Source: Channallabes apus (Eukaryota > Chordata > Actinopteri > Siluriformes > Clariidae). From it: a stretch of 64,000 bases of DNA. The notes beneath the pieces were generated by a model that was not told the origin of the DNA, ran no database searches, and saw nothing but the letters and a program-made list of their open reading frames with translations. Numbering within the stretch: the stretch's first letter is position 1; the number at the start of each line of letters is the position of its first letter. The stretch lies in the NCBI GenBank assembly GCA_030522415.1, contig CM060107.1, positions 20,868,071 through 20,932,070 of the forward strand. Direction: 5' to 3'. The translations under genes and the position numbers were made by a program. Positions 1 to 51,283 of this stretch are shown here, piece after piece.

Positions 1-12988
<12,988 letters not shown>

Positions 12989-15065
12989 AGATCTGTAGAA
13001 ATAATACAATAATTCTCACTGACTTGCACACTTTATCAGCAGATAATCTTGTTCAATAGACTTTTGTATGATGGAATGACTGTAAAAAAAAAAGAGCACA
13101 TGTATACACACTCTTCCCTCATGTCATTTCCCTAAATTTGTCTCCATTGTCATCCTCCTTTGTGACAGGCTTCTTTTCTTTTTTTTTCATAACTTTTCTT
13201 TGGTGTCCACTTTCCTCACTTGTGTGATGACTTGTCTTTACTACCAGGAATTATCCAGAAAAGCTATTAACACCCCGTTCCCCTGCTCCACCCATGAGGG
13301 CGCTGTTCATAATGACGAAAAGCAGACGCATCATCCTTCATCCTCACCTCCTTTTACCTCTCTCCAATGACTTTGTGATCCTTGAGGAAAACATTCCCAC
13401 CGACACCAACATCCAGCCCATGCTCTACCGTCTCTTCATCCGACCTTACACACTACAACGTACGAGGAACTTTTTACATCTCTGGCTTGCTGAACCACAA
13501 ACACACACGTATTACACACTAATACAAATACAAATATACACATGCACAACTCTGGGATGGACTCACAAAGGACAAAACAGTGTGAGAAATCGGCAGAGGA
13601 AAAAATATATATATATATTATGGATTGTCCCAACGGGATCGAACTCATCTGATTGATTTGTTGACTTTCTCGCTGCAAAAAGACTTATATGCTTATATTG
13701 CTGAGGTAGGAATGGGGGGTTATGGGGGGGACGGGGGTACATGAAGAGGAATGGGCTGCTGGTTTATGAGATTATCCAAATGAATAATTTCCATTGTACA
13801 GAACTTCTTATGTATAACAAAATGGCTCGATGTGCTACTAATGTTTAATTATGTTGTAGATTCTGACTGAAATCAGACTTGTGCTGCCACATAGTATATA
13901 TACAGTATATACATATACATGCACATCTTTTTTTTTTTCTTTCTTGTGTTTTATTATTGCTTAATTTATGAAACATTCGTTTCGAGTAGCTGCTGCACTG
14001 AATCTAGAGTTCTGTTATCATTCAAGCTATTTTACGATTCACATCTCATGTCACAACTACCAGCAGTAGAATTAAGGACGAAAGTGTTTAATACATATTT
14101 TTATATTTTTTCTGTATTTATTTTTTGTGTCTGTGTACCATAATTTATTGTGATCGAGGGCGAAAAAGTCAGATTAATTGAATGTTATTTATTTATATTC
14201 CTGAATGTCGGTATGTCCTGGCGCGATGCGGGTTGGTTTGACTTTCTGTTTAGTTTTTTTCTCTCATGAAATTCATGTGATGGCATTTTTGTTTTTCTAG
14301 CGTTGAATGATGAAAAAATGTAGTATATGTTTAAAAAAAAAAAAAAAAGGATAATTTAACAAGTTAAGAATGTAGTCTAGCCTCTTTGGAGAGAGGACAG
14401 CATCTTGATATTTGTCGGTTTCATTGTGTGTGTACAATGGATTGAGACAAAGTGCTCCTCTCGAATCAGTTCTCTTGTAAATAGACTGATGTCACTTTCT
14501 CGTATGAAGAGGGTGCTTGCTTGGTACCCGCTCTTCTTGGCTTTTAACTTGTATTGCTGTGTGCATGCCAGACATCGGCTTTCCTTTGCATGGCGCTAGT
14601 GTAATTGTTCCCACCCCTCTCCGAGCCCTTACTGCTTTCTCTCTGTGTTATTTGAGATATAAAAAAAAATCTCTCCCTTCCTTCTTTTCGCTGTTATTCT
14701 AGCCGCTGTTCTGTGTCCCTTCATCAACCTTTAGAGCACTGAGTTTTGGAAAACTTCCTCTGGTCTGTATCTTTTTACCTCTGAGGGGAAAAAATAACAT
14801 CAGTCTCGAAATCCTGGTTTACAGACATGGGAAGAGTTTTTTTTTTTTTTTTTTTTTTTTTTGACAAAACAAAGACAAAGCAATACCTGTTGTTAATCAT
14901 CATATTTTATACAGTAGTCCGATCATGTGACTTCAGACTATAAACACACAGAGCAGGAATGAACATGAAGCTGTAACATAACTGTGAGCAACTTAAGAAC
15001 AAGAAAAAAACAAAACGAAAAAACAAACAAACAAATGAAACAATAAACTCATTCACTTATTAGGA
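12989..15065 (+). other. brsk2: Probable BRSK2 3' UTR
   Basis: There is no coding signal after the TAG. The stretch is AT-rich with poly(A), poly(T) and short TA tracts. The first canonical AATAAA on the + strand that I find after the stop is at 15042-15047, giving a ~2.07 kb UTR. Earlier variant signals cannot be excluded. Confidence 0.4.
15042..15047 (+). terminator. Candidate polyadenylation signal, BRSK2
   Basis: AATAAA followed closely by a GT-rich stretch (15074 onward), the usual layout of signal and downstream element. No transcript evidence is available. Confidence 0.35.
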
Positions 15066-15072
15066 ATGGCTG

Positions 15073-15155
15073 TAGACTTGTGTGTGTGTGTGTGTGTGTG
15101 TATGTGCCTGCACATGTATGTTTGTGTGTATGTGAGAGAGAGAGAGAGAGAGAGC
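15073..15155. repeat. (GT)n and (GA)n microsatellites
   Basis: GT repeats run from about 15077, followed by an (AG)n block at about 15132-15154. Broken GT-rich sequence continues to about 15410. Confidence 0.9.
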
Positions 15156-15580
15156 ATGTTCATGTGTGTGATTAAGTGTTTAACAGTGTGTGAGCACGTG
15201 CATGTGGATGTTTGGTGCACATGTGATTTTCTGATTAAGGATACTGTACATGTCTGTTCATGGTTGTGTGTGTGTGAGCACTTGCATGTGTATGATTGTG
15301 TTTAAGCGTGTGGTGGTGGATGTGTGTCTGTTGTGACTACTGTAAGTCTTTTGTGGCTGAGTGTACATGTACATGTAGTTGTGTGTGTCTGTGTGTGTGT
15401 GCCTGCATTCTTTCCTTACAGACTGTTGTCGACCTTTGCTGTGTTGATATTTATTGTCCTGTCTCCGGCTCATCAGGTGACATAAGGTAAGATTCTCTGT
15501 TCTTCCTGTGAATGTTTTTGCCTCTTACAAAAGCAACTCACTATAACATACACGTTATTATCATTTATTTTATTACTGAT

Positions 15581-16096
15581 TACAGTGGAACCTTGGATTA
15601 CGAGCATAATTCGTTCCGGAAGTTGGCTTGTATTCCAAAACACTCGTAAACCAAATAAAAATTTCCCATAAGAAATAATGGAAACTGAAATTATTCGCTT
15701 TTTATTAAATACATACAAATAATTAATACAAAATATAAAGTATAAATAAAACAAATTAACCTGCACTTTAAAAAGTAAAAATAAATCCCAACAGATAAGT
15801 GTTTCCGTTTGTGCACGCAGGCGCTGTGTCTGTGTGTCTGTGTAATGTGCGTGCGCACACACACACACACACACATTAACGGAGAGACTGTTTTATCAGG
15901 AAAATTAGCAAGGAACATCGCTAATGACACTCGCGTGAGCACATACTAACGGAATCACTGCTGTTAAGTAAAAAATAAAATTAACCTGCACTTTACCATT
16001 GAACAGAATCTCGACAGAGCGGAGTTTCTGTGTAAGGCAGAGAGTGTGTGTCTGTATGTGTGTGAGTTTGCACGCACGCACGCACGCACACACACA

Positions 16097-16131
<35 letters not shown>

Positions 16132-16358
16132 GCCTTTACAACCCCCCTCCCACCCACTCCTCCTCTCGGCTTCACACACGCACACTATCTGCCTTACACA
16201 GAAACTCTGCAAGCACTAAGACCCAGCAGGGGAGACGATTACCCACACTTGCTCGTAAACCAAACGCTCGTTTTTCAAGTCAAAGTTTATTAAAAATCTT
16301 TGCTTGTCTTGTGGAACACTCGTAAACCGCGTTACTCGCAATCCGAGGTTCCACTGTA
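15581..16358. mobile_element. Complete TA-flanked inverted-repeat element (CTCGTAA type)
   Basis: The left end is TACAGTGGAACCTTGGATTA and the right end, reverse-complemented, is TACAGTGGAACCTCGGATTG. The element is thus bounded by TA dinucleotides and imperfect inverted repeats, as in Tc1/mariner-type MITEs. The interior contains an internal duplication (ATTAACCTGCACTTTA near 15757 and near 15980) and (CA)n tracts. No transposase is seen. Confidence 0.85.
16075..16130. repeat. CA-rich microsatellite
   Basis: A GCAC then (CA)n tract inside the element above. Confidence 0.9.
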
Positions 16359-17129
16359 CTTCACTACATTTTACAATCATTTACTTTATTACTGGCTACT
16401 TTACTACACTTTATTATCATTTATTTCATCACTGATTACTTCATTGAGTAATTTAATTTAATTACAGATTACTTTACTACAATCTATCACACTTTATTAT
16501 TATTTACTTTATTACTACTTACTTCACTGTAATTCACAGTACTACACTTTATCATTTACTTTATTACCGATTACTTCACTGTACACTTTACTACACTTAA
16601 TTATTTACTTCATTACTAATTACTACACTTTATCATTTACCTCATTAATGAATACTTCACTACACTTTATCATTTACCTTATTACTAATTACTACACTTT
16701 ATTATCATTTACTTTATTACTGACTACTTCACTACACTTTAGTCAAGTTGAATCTGATTGGTCACGAGGTGTGCAGTACACGTACAACAGCACAGATATT
16801 TATATGAATATAACTTTTCTAAAAAAATTGACAGAATTTCAGCAGTCAAAATCTTAGACTGAATAATAAACAGGTTTTTAAAATATACTGTTGTTTACCA
16901 AAGAAAAACTTATATTTGTTGATATGGGTCAGGAGATATTAACACAAGGGTCTGTGCTTTGGAGTCATCATGGTTCTTTTAAAAGTTTCCCTGCATAGGA
17001 AAGTCTTCTACAGTATAGAGCATTTTACTTTATTGCACTTCACCTTTTCTACTCTTTACTACACTTTATAACATTTTACTACAATTCACTTTACTACGCT
17101 TGAATCTATTCAACTTTATTGCACTTTAA

Positions 17130-17400
17130 GGGGAGTTTTCACATTAGGGCCAGGGATCATTTTCAAGGACACTTGACCCCAAAGTCTGGTTAATTTTGAT
17201 CAGTGAGAAGTATTTGGTGGAATAACCCCGATTTGCAATTACAGCTTTCAGTTTTTCACATTACTGTTACGTAACATACAACTCTTTCTGCAAAAAAAGC
17301 AAACAGCTCAGCTATGCTTGATGGTTTGTGCCCATCCATCTTCCTCTTGATGACATTCCAGAAGTTTTCTGAGGTAAATTGCAGTGGACTCTTGTTTTTT
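17130..17400. mobile_element. Degenerate Tc1-like fragment
   Basis: The sequence around GTGCCCATCCATCTTCCTCT and ATGACATTCCAGAAGTTTTC resembles the antisense of teleost Tc1 transposase coding sequence. No terminal repeats are found, so the limits are approximate. Confidence 0.35.
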
Positions 17401-17934
17401 TATTTTCAGAGTTTTTGAGATTAATTTTTAAGAGTAATTATATTGCATTACTTATCACCTTTACCATATATGACTTTCTTTTTATGACTTTTCCTTTTTA
17501 TTTAGTTGTCTATCTGTTTGTTACTGTAGTTCACAACTTTTAATACACTTTATAACACTACACTTTGAGGAAGCTTTAGATGTGTGCAATAGCCTATAAG
17601 ATAAATTTAATATTTACTGATCACATGTCTACATTTTAAAGGATCATGATTTATCAATCCAGAAGCCTAAAAAAGGACAGGAATGCAAACTTGATAATTT
17701 CCAGTTTAACGGGGTCTAATAATTACCAGCTGTGTGATCGGGGACTACAGTATAGCAATAATGAGAACCTGGCTGAATGATGGATTTTTAAACACAGTTT
17801 CCCTGTTGATGCTGATCACCATGTTGAGCAGGAGTGCACACCAGAGAGCACTATGCAATCAATCAATAAACAACCACGAAATGTCAGCATTTGTACCATT
17901 TATTTTTACCTTTTTCTCTGCTTGTCTAATAAAT

Positions 17935-18330
17935 ATACACTGCCTGGTCAAAAAAGGGTCTCACACACACTCACACCCCTTTTGCTTTGATTGCAACACT
18001 TTTTTACCATGTCGAAATTTTGATACGCTTATTCCTACTTATACTTGTATTAATGATTTAACCCTAACCTCAACTCTTACCCTAGCCTTTTACAGCACAT
18101 CCAAAAGATTGGCAATAGGGTTATGTTCTGGACTGTGTGGTGACCAGTGCATGTGTGAAAATGCTGACTCATGCTTCCTGAACAGACTTGTACTGTAGGC
18201 ACTAGGCATGTGTGCATCACATCATCCACCTCTCTTCTTACCCTGATGTGCTCATCACTCTGGAACAGAGTAACTATGACCTCATCAGACCATGTAACCC
18301 TTTTCCAATGCTCCACAAACTATTACGCTC
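17935..18330. mobile_element. Degenerate Tc1-like fragment
   Basis: It begins CACTGCCTGGTCAAAAAAGG and ends near ATGTAACCCTTTTCCAATGC, words I associate with a common fish Tc1 element read antisense. No intact frame. Confidence 0.35.
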
Positions 18331-18368
18331 CCTAGAAAATTGAAGCAGTTAAATCAAGGTGGTGAGTA

Positions 18369-18508
18369 TACAGTGGGGCAAAAAAGTATTTAGTCAGCCA
18401 CCAATTGTGCAAGTTCTCCCCCACTTAAAAGGACGCCTGTAATTTTCATCATAGATATATCTCAACTATGAGAGACAAAATAAGAAAATACTTTTTTGCC
18501 CCACTTTA
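18369..18508. mobile_element. 140-bp Tc1-type MITE
   Basis: The left terminus is TACAGTGGGGCAAAAAAGTA. The right terminus read inverted is TAAAGTGGGGCAAAAAAGTA. TA lies at each end. The interior (CAGCCACCAATTGTGCAAG) is typical of a widespread teleost Tc1-like family, here reduced to little more than its terminal regions. Confidence 0.85.
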
Positions 18509-18518
18509 TATATACTAT

Positions 18519-19023
18519 GTCGGCGAGCGAGAGAGTGTGTGTAAACCGGCACGGTGTCAAATTTCGCACGCACACATACATAATGACAGGCTGAGAGAGA
18601 ACATGAATTTTTTACCTCTAATGAGACTTTCTTTTGCTTTACACGCGCGCACATACAGTACGTGTGTTGTAAGGAACAGTACACATGAGCTGTACACATG
18701 CACTTACAAACACAAAATAAATTATGTTTCACACACACCATATAACATATGGTCACAGTAAACAGTTATAGTAAACAATACACGGATGTTGATTATACCA
18801 GTGAAAGATGCGCACTAAGACCCAGCAGGGGAGACGATTACCCACAATTCCGTTGGCTCAGTTGTGATCACGTGATGTTCTGCGTCAAAACAAGAAGCGC
18901 ATGCATGATACATGAAACACGGTAGTCGAAAACCAAGACTTGTTCGTTTTCCAAATCCAAATTTATTAAAAATATTTGCTCGTCTTGCGGAACACTCGTA
19001 AACCGCGTTACTCACAATCCGAG
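18519..19023. mobile_element. Truncated copy of CTCGTAA-type element
   Basis: The interior shares CCCAGCAGGGGAGACGATTA with copies at about 2358 and 16223, and the right end has AAACCGCGTTACTCACAATC. The left terminus is missing where the 140-bp MITE abuts it. Confidence 0.7.
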
Positions 19024-20141
19024 TATATAAACTTACATATGTGTAGCATAACTGACTAAGAAACAAAGCAATAGGAACAAGCTCTTTTTCTCAAACTCTT
19101 TCTCTGTCGTTGTGATTTTCATCATGTGCTGTGTTCACTTATCTAGAAAACACTGACTGTAATAACAGAGCCAGTTAGCGTTAGTACTCAATAACAGTCT
19201 ATAATACTGATTAAGTATGCAATTTGAGACAATGCTAATTTGTTTACTGAAAGCAGGAGGATGGGGAACTTTGTCGATTTTTACTGAGCTCCTACACTTA
19301 GTGCTGCATGTCATCATGGTGAAAAGGCAAAACTCAAATAATTGCATGTACAGTATACAATGCATTTACAGTAAATGTTGCATTTAAATAAGTTCTCTCA
19401 ACCTCTCTTAAATTATCATTAATATTAATTTGCAATGTAAACAAATGAAACAGCAGGAAATCTGAAGATTTTCTCTCAGGACCCCATTGAGGATGTTGAT
19501 GATGAGAGAGAGAGGGAGTGATATTTAGAGTTCAAAACACCTACGCAGATCAGTCGGGTCAGAGGAGAACTAATCTCACTGCTGTATTTTAGAGTGGTAA
19601 CTTATTAGTGTTGAGTTAGCTACAGAGTCGTGTCTTTTTCACACACACTTTCACAGTAACCACCCCATCCCAAATGACATTACCCATAATACAGTGCATT
19701 GAAACAAAACCCTTTACACTCTTATGGACCCATTGTGCCATTGCTTTCCTTGTGCATTACTAGATTTCCTCCCAGTTCTCCAGTTTCCACCTAATTCCCA
19801 AAATGATGCCGGTAGGTTGATTTGCAACTCAAAACCGGCTCTTGTTGTGAACAGGCGCGTAAATGTGTGTGTGCTTGGGATTCAAAGTAATTTCTGAAGA
19901 TGAGTGAATAAAATTACAGTAGCTAGCTGACTCAATTAAAAAAGAAACACTACTGTGATATTAATATTGAAAACTCTTTATAACAGGTTAATTGAACTAA
20001 TTAATGTTGTAACATTGTTAGTACACAAAAGAGAAGCAGAGCACATGAGCACATTGTCTGTCTTATACCTTTTGTACAAGTAAAATATTTTTGCTTAATT
20101 CATTTTACAAGTTTAAAAAATAACATTTGGTTTTATATTAT

Positions 20142-20147
20142 TTTATT
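20142..20147 (-). terminator. Candidate polyadenylation signal, ABTB2
   Basis: TTTATT on the + strand is AATAAA on the - strand, ~520 bases past the ABTB2 stop. It is the first canonical signal I find downstream of the stop. Confidence 0.4.
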
Positions 20148-20670
20148 TGTTTGGCATTGAGAACAATAAAAAGGCAACTTAAATAATCTCACATTATTAA
20201 ATAGAAAAGGTCCACTCTTTTTTCTTAATCCAAGACAAGTTCCATCTGCTGTAATTTAGCTTATTAAAAACTCTACTTCTCCGACACTGTTTGGCCCAGT
20301 ACAAGTCCTACTGTACCACGCAGACTAGCAGACAAAACTAACAGCTCTGAATGGATAAAGGGAAAACTTCTAGCCACTGTGGGGTTCCTAAAAAGCTTTA
20401 GATTTCTTTTACCTACAAGAATGCCACTGCATTCAGTATGTAGTAATTGCATATTTTACACATTTGTACATGGTACAGTCTCACATTGTCCAAGCTCCCA
20501 ATGTCCACATTGTTCCACTTCATCACTCTTCACATTCAGCCTCAGTGTTTCTCTGCTCCTGGTTCTGCCTGGTTTTTTTGCCCTCAGTGATCACTCTTTA
20601 TCGTGTCCTTCTTTGGTTCTGTTTGTGATCTCTGCTTCAATTCTTCATTCCTGTTCTCCTCTTAGTCCTC
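20148..20670 (-). other. abtb2: Probable ABTB2 3' UTR
   Basis: Non-coding sequence between the - strand TGA (20671-20673) and the candidate AATAAA. No further exon signal. Confidence 0.4.
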
Positions 20671-45958
<25,288 letters not shown>

Positions 45959-48016
45959 CTACGGAGATACAAGATGAATTAAGATACAGTCAAATTACAA
46001 ATGCATACATTGACTTCAATCATTTATGATGCGGAATACGACTTATAACGTCATGTCGAGATCCTTCTTTATGAGCACCAACTGTACAGCGGTGTCATTA
46101 ACTTTTACTGCTGGATTTATACACAGTGAGTAATGCAGTTACGGCCTTTATCGCCAAATGCACAAACTTTATTTTACAGTTTACTTCTTAAAGGCTCTCA
46201 TTTGAAGAAAATAGGGCAAAACCAGTCCCGACAAGTCTCAGTCATCGTGCGTGATTTCACTGGAACTGACAAGAGCCGGCTTGGAATTGGCAGCCGAACA
46301 CTAAACTGATAAAATAAACTGATAAAGGGAAAACAATCCTGTTCTTTAACTGAAATTTCTGGTTCAGTGACTGTTGCTGTTTCACTCTATAAAGATATGT
46401 GAATGCCTTTTTGTTTTTTTGTTCACATGGGAAAGAGAATGCAGTGTATCCATGATCAAGTTGAAGTATATTCATGAGACAAGGGCTGATCAACATCCAA
46501 GGTTGTGCTGCCAAGGTTGTGCTTTAATGCCAAATCAAGCTAGTTGGGGGGGGGGGGGGATTTTTTTTCTTCGGTTAGTTTAAATTAAATTAAGAATGAA
46601 GTCATATCATAGGCTATGGATGGCAAAGAAGCTGAAAAGTCTAAATCCAGACAGCTTATTTAACCATTTCCATAACCATTTCTCCAACAGACAATGTACT
46701 GTACCAGGTGAGGACAAAGAAAAAAATCATTCTACAGATACTGCACATCAGAAATTCCCACTCAAGGACTAAACTAAAGACAGTTTTTTCCAAAACCCGG
46801 AATATTTTGACGTGATTCAGGTACATTTGTGAGACACGACTTGTGACCCTGAGTAGAAGTCTGCTTAAGCGTACTGTATCTTCTAGCGTAGTGATAGGCA
46901 GTAATGGGGCAGAGTAGTACGTTCTCCTTCTGAGATTGCATTCCACGTGATTGAATCTAAAATGAAAGCCATGAAAATCTATGCAGGATTAGTTGTGAAA
47001 ACAGAGCAGAACAGCTCGCTCAGTGTGGGGTTCTCTACAATATGTAAACTGAGAGCTCATAAAAATGACATGGCTTTTTTTAGCTAGTTTTCTGATTTGC
47101 TCCAAATGGTGAGATCACAGGATTTCAACATCACGGTAAGCTGAGAAGAGAAAACAAGAGTGTTCGTTTGTATAAGGAATTGCCACACAATTGTCTGGTT
47201 TATGTAACCTTGAAGAAAACATGGACCGAAACCAGCAAATGCATATGAATCCTGTTTGCAAAACATGTTTTATTATTTTCATGTGGACACTGAATCCAAA
47301 CACGAGGGCATAAATCAGATGAACCCACTTGCCTCTATATTGTTGCCCTAGGGTATAATCTTAGCTAACACCTACTTATACAAAGCAGCGACCACTACTT
47401 CCTCCGTCTAAAAACAGCTCAGGTCTTTTGAGTTTCTCGTAAACGGTAGTGTTCTTGATTTTATTGTCTCGATCTCACAGCTGGATCCAGACAGATCCAT
47501 TCCCACAATCCTAAACTGGGACTTTCCCCAGTATGACCTGACTGCTGCTTAACTGGAAAGACTGGGCTTCTGATTGTGCTTACAGCTCCACCCAGGGCAT
47601 CTCTGAGCCAGAATGAAGCGCACAGCGATCTTCTGCCAAATTCGGTGATTGCATAAGAACTGGCCATGTTTTATTACAGCTAGGTTTATACTGGAGAACA
47701 ATACTTAATATAAATCATAGAATAAAGTGAAAGATTTCCAAAGCCCCATCAATCTCTTGCCTAGCTTCTGGTGTGCTGTGAGACCAGTATAAACCGGGGT
47801 GTAGTTAAAACACTTTGAGAAAAGTTCTCTGTGCGCTCGGGTATGACTGAAAACACACACTTTCCTTCTATAGCACACGCCCTTTGAATTCGGCCCATTA
47901 TGTTTACGAGTCGTTTCTGTATTTACTCCAGCGTGGTCTTAAATAGCAGCTTCCTGCCTGCTTTTCATGTGGAAGTCCAGAGTTAAGCTCCGGCTCAGCG
48001 TACAGTTAAGAGCATT

Positions 48017-48018
<2 letters not shown>

Positions 48019-48066
<48 letters not shown>
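48019..48066. repeat. (CA)n microsatellite
   Basis: A perfect CA run of ~24 units. Confidence 0.95.
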
Positions 48067-48072
<6 letters not shown>

Positions 48073-48849
48073 CAGCTCAGTCCCACTGAGAAAGGAGAAA
48101 TCGGTGTTAGTGCACGGGACATCCATGACAAACCTTTTCTTTGGCGTTTAGCAGGAATGATGCTGCCAAGCTTAAAGAAACAGGCTGAGAACTCTCACCA
48201 AGCAGCAAAAACAAAGCAATATTGCAAAAACCCCAGGCATGATTTATGTCGAAGGGACAGATCTAGCTCGTAAGAAAGCTAACTCTTACTAAAGTGCATT
48301 TCTATTTCATTTGCCCAAGGATTCTGCAGAACCTCTCAGATAAAGATCTTTCTAAACGCGAATGCATCGAGTACAGATTCCGAGAAAATATGAGGGCGTT
48401 TCCCAAAAGAAAACTTTTCAGTACACCGAAATAAATAGTAGCAGCACAAAGACGAGGCCAATGAGAAGTCTGCCATCCCAGGGTCATAAATTCCACTAGA
48501 CGAGGACAAATGTTAGCTTGCTGTAAACAGTGTCTTTATGTTCTCCCAAAGTCAACATGATTTACACTCATAATGTGGTATTTATAGCCGGGTGCTGTAC
48601 CGGTGTTTATAACACTACAAGGTTCTATGCAGAACACAGGAAGACAGGAAGACATTTCTTAATGGTAACAGTAGATGCCTTATACAGGTGTGTAAATATG
48701 ACTTGGCAACAAAGTGATTATAGCAAATGAAGACAAACTAATAACCATGAACATCTGTGTTATGAACTAATATCTTAAATAAACTAATTTCCTGAGTCAT
48801 AAGTTGTGTCAGTCTGTAAGTCACACCCATGCACAGTTCCAGTTTAAAG

Positions 48850-49130
48850 TTTAGATACAGTACAAGTTTGGATTTATTTTTCTACAGTCCAGAACAATCT
48901 TGCAAATTTAAACAAATCTATGAAACAATACATATGGGATTAGATAATTAAGTGACAACAACAACCACAACAACAACTACAACAGTCGGTTGTTATTTTA
49001 AGACATGAAGGACAGCTGCTCTGGTAAAGCTGTTGGAACAGAGGCTTGAGTATGCTTTGTCGGTTCTCAGTAAACCATTGTTGTCTTAACTTATTGATAA
49101 GGAGAGGGGAAAAGGACTGGTAAAGCAATG
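48850..49130. mobile_element. Degenerate Tc1-like fragment
   Basis: ACAACAACTACAACAGTCGG and TTGTTATTTTAAGACATGAA parallel the interior of the element at 36587 (AACAACAAAGACAACAGTTA and TGTTATTTTAAGACACAGAG). The termini are eroded. Confidence 0.55.
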
Positions 49131-49179
49131 ACTATTTATAGTGATAACAGTAACCAACGTGTTGACATACCATCCGTCC

Positions 49180-49475
49180 ATCCATTGTCTATACCGCTTA
49201 TCCTGTGTAGCGCCTGGAACCTATTCCAGGAAACCTGAGGCACGGGTCTGACCGGGTGCAAACTCATTCCAGACACCTGATCATACACTACAGGCAAATT
49301 TTGGAAAGACCAATCATCTTACACCGCTGTAGGGGAAACTGGAATAACGCGGGGGATAGGATAACCCAGAGGCACAGGGATAACATGCATTCTCTAAGCA
49401 CACAGACCAGGGGCGAGATCCGAACCCCCAACCCAGAAGGTGTGAGGTGACAGCGCTAAACACTACACCTCCTTG
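49180..49475 (-). mobile_element. Decayed Mermaid-type SINE
   Basis: The + strand shows ATACCGCTTATCCTGTGTAG, GGAACCTATTCCAGGAAACC and AGGTGACAGCGCTAAACACT, the reverse complements of SINE tail, 3' body and tRNA-like head. Confidence 0.7.
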
Positions 49476-51089
49476 TTGTTTGCGGACATTCCACAAAGTT
49501 AACATGTAATTATAAACAGATACAGGGTCTGACACGTCATTTTACAATAAATCTTTACCACTGAAAGCACTGACATGTTGCCATTATATACGAGGAATAA
49601 AACACTTCAGCGCTGTCACTGTTTTATCGTTGATTATTTTCCTATAACAACATGCCTCGTTGTGTTTTATTCTTCACTTACAAAATATCTTATTGCATAT
49701 TGGTATTAATTGCTACAACATTTCTCCTCGGTCATATAATCTTAAATATTAGTTCAGTTCCTTAATTTAAACTCAAAACTTTTCTTCTTCTTCTCCAGTT
49801 CTAACATAAGATAAAAGAAATATGAAACCTGTAACAATCGTTTATGCAACATATTTCGAAAAGTATTAATTTTTTAACAGCAAAAAAAAAAGGTTTGAAA
49901 ATCAGTTTCTGGGAAAATGCTTGCGTGTTTATTACTGAAAATTCCAACATGTGGCCCTGTTCCCATCAGATTAATGCTGTGTACTGTTAGTGGAAATGTG
50001 TTATGATCTGTTAATAATATGGTATTTCTTCAAAAACATGCTTTATATAAGAACACAAAAATAGCCAATATTGAGTTTGAGGGTATAACGGTGCGGTGTA
50101 CACAACCGCAAATGAGGAACACATTGGCGCAATTAAAAACACATTGGCCGAGCCCATGCGCACGGATATTCAATTAGAAGTGGTAGTGCTTTTACAAAAG
50201 ATCGAAATCTGTGTGGCCGCCGCGGACAACATGGAAATCAGCCCACTGCCAATTTGTCCGCTTGTACAGGGTATGACCTTTAACTGCATGTGTCCAGAAG
50301 CGGAGAGAACATGGCCGAGGTATTTGCTGACATTCAGCCTCTGCCACAATGGGAACGGGGTTTCCTCTGTGGCCTGTACACAGTCTTGCCCTGCCTTCAA
50401 AGCTCACACTGTTCCTATACATGCTATACTAGTATTCTCTAAATAAATAAATACAGCTTACAGAAACATGATAAAATATTCAGTATTATTCGATATTATG
50501 ACAATAACTAGGTGCTGATTCAATTAATTATGTGAGTATATAAATATCATGATTATATAAATATCTTTAATCAATTACATTTTTTTCAGATTTTGTTACA
50601 ATTTGAACAATTTGAAGTTGTCATAACTCAAAAGTTTTATATCTTAACCTTATTCAACAGCTTTCCAACCGAATTGAACATGAGTAATTACTGTATAACA
50701 TAAGTGTTCCTTATGTAAGGTTTTCTCACTTAAAGTCCAAGAGCAGCATTTAAACCATACAAACTAACTTCAAATACCAGAGTTTAACATTTAACCTAAA
50801 ATTAAATATAACAAAAAGCTCACTTTTTTCTCTGTCGTCCACCATTATTATTATTTCTACTGTACAATAATTTCAAAGAATTCTCTCCTACATCTGGGGT
50901 GGAAGTGTGTGAATAGTTCAGAGTGAACCACCTGTAGGATTATTTATTCTCCAAAGAATAAATAAGTTCAAGAATAATAAGAAAATGTGGTGTTTTGGGA
51001 CTGGTGTAAATGTGTGTAGCGAGTCGTTTTGAGACTAATTTGGAGAAAAATGCAGACCGGAGGCTTTTTAACATGCAACTTTTACATTT

Positions 51090-51283
51090 GGAATAATGGC
51101 ATTTGGCAGACGGCCTTATCCAGAGCGATGTACATTTTTATCTTGTTATACATCTGAGCAGTTGAGGGTTAAGTTGAGGCTCAAGGACCCAACAGTGGCA
51201 ACTTGGTGGTTGTAGTGTTTGAACCTGTGATCTTCTGAACTGTAGTCCAATGCCTTAACCACTGAGCTACCCCTGGCCCATGA
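51090..51283 (-). mobile_element. tRNA-derived SINE with L2-type tail
   Basis: Same family and orientation as 31989-32190: the + strand shows GCATTTGGCAGACGGCCTTA through ACCACTGAGCTACCCCTGGC. Confidence 0.82.

Larger units (their letters stand above)
15535..16745. repeat. AT-rich minisatellite, interrupted by a mobile element
   Basis: Imperfect units of roughly 30-45 bp built on TTTACTTTATTACT with ACTTCACTACACTTTA occur just before 15581 and again from 16359 to about 16745. The element at 15581-16358 splits them. Related CACTTTA/TTTACTACA wording continues weakly at about 17025-17130. Confidence 0.8.
15066..20141. other. Intergenic interval between convergent genes
   Basis: It lies between the predicted 3' ends of BRSK2 and ABTB2. 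It holds GT-rich microsatellites (15073-15410), a minisatellite split by an inverted-repeat element (15535-16745), Tc1-type fragments (about 17130-17400 and 17935-18330), a short MITE (18369-18508) and a further element copy (18519-19023). No exon-like coding block is seen. Confidence 0.65.

Noticed and set aside
15999..16325. 108-codon frame with His/Thr repeats
   Set aside because: Translation of a (CA)n microsatellite inside a mobile element.
16359..16745. Regularly spaced repeats resembling an array
   Set aside because: Units are imperfect, AT-rich and contiguous without unique spacers, in a vertebrate genome; a minisatellite, not CRISPR.
18468..18761. 97-codon frames on both strands
   Set aside because: Composed of the 140-bp MITE end and a truncated inverted-repeat element.
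50096..50446. 116-codon frame as a possible new gene
   Set aside because: No recognised domain, splice context or codon bias; kept only as a low-interest conserved-element candidate.
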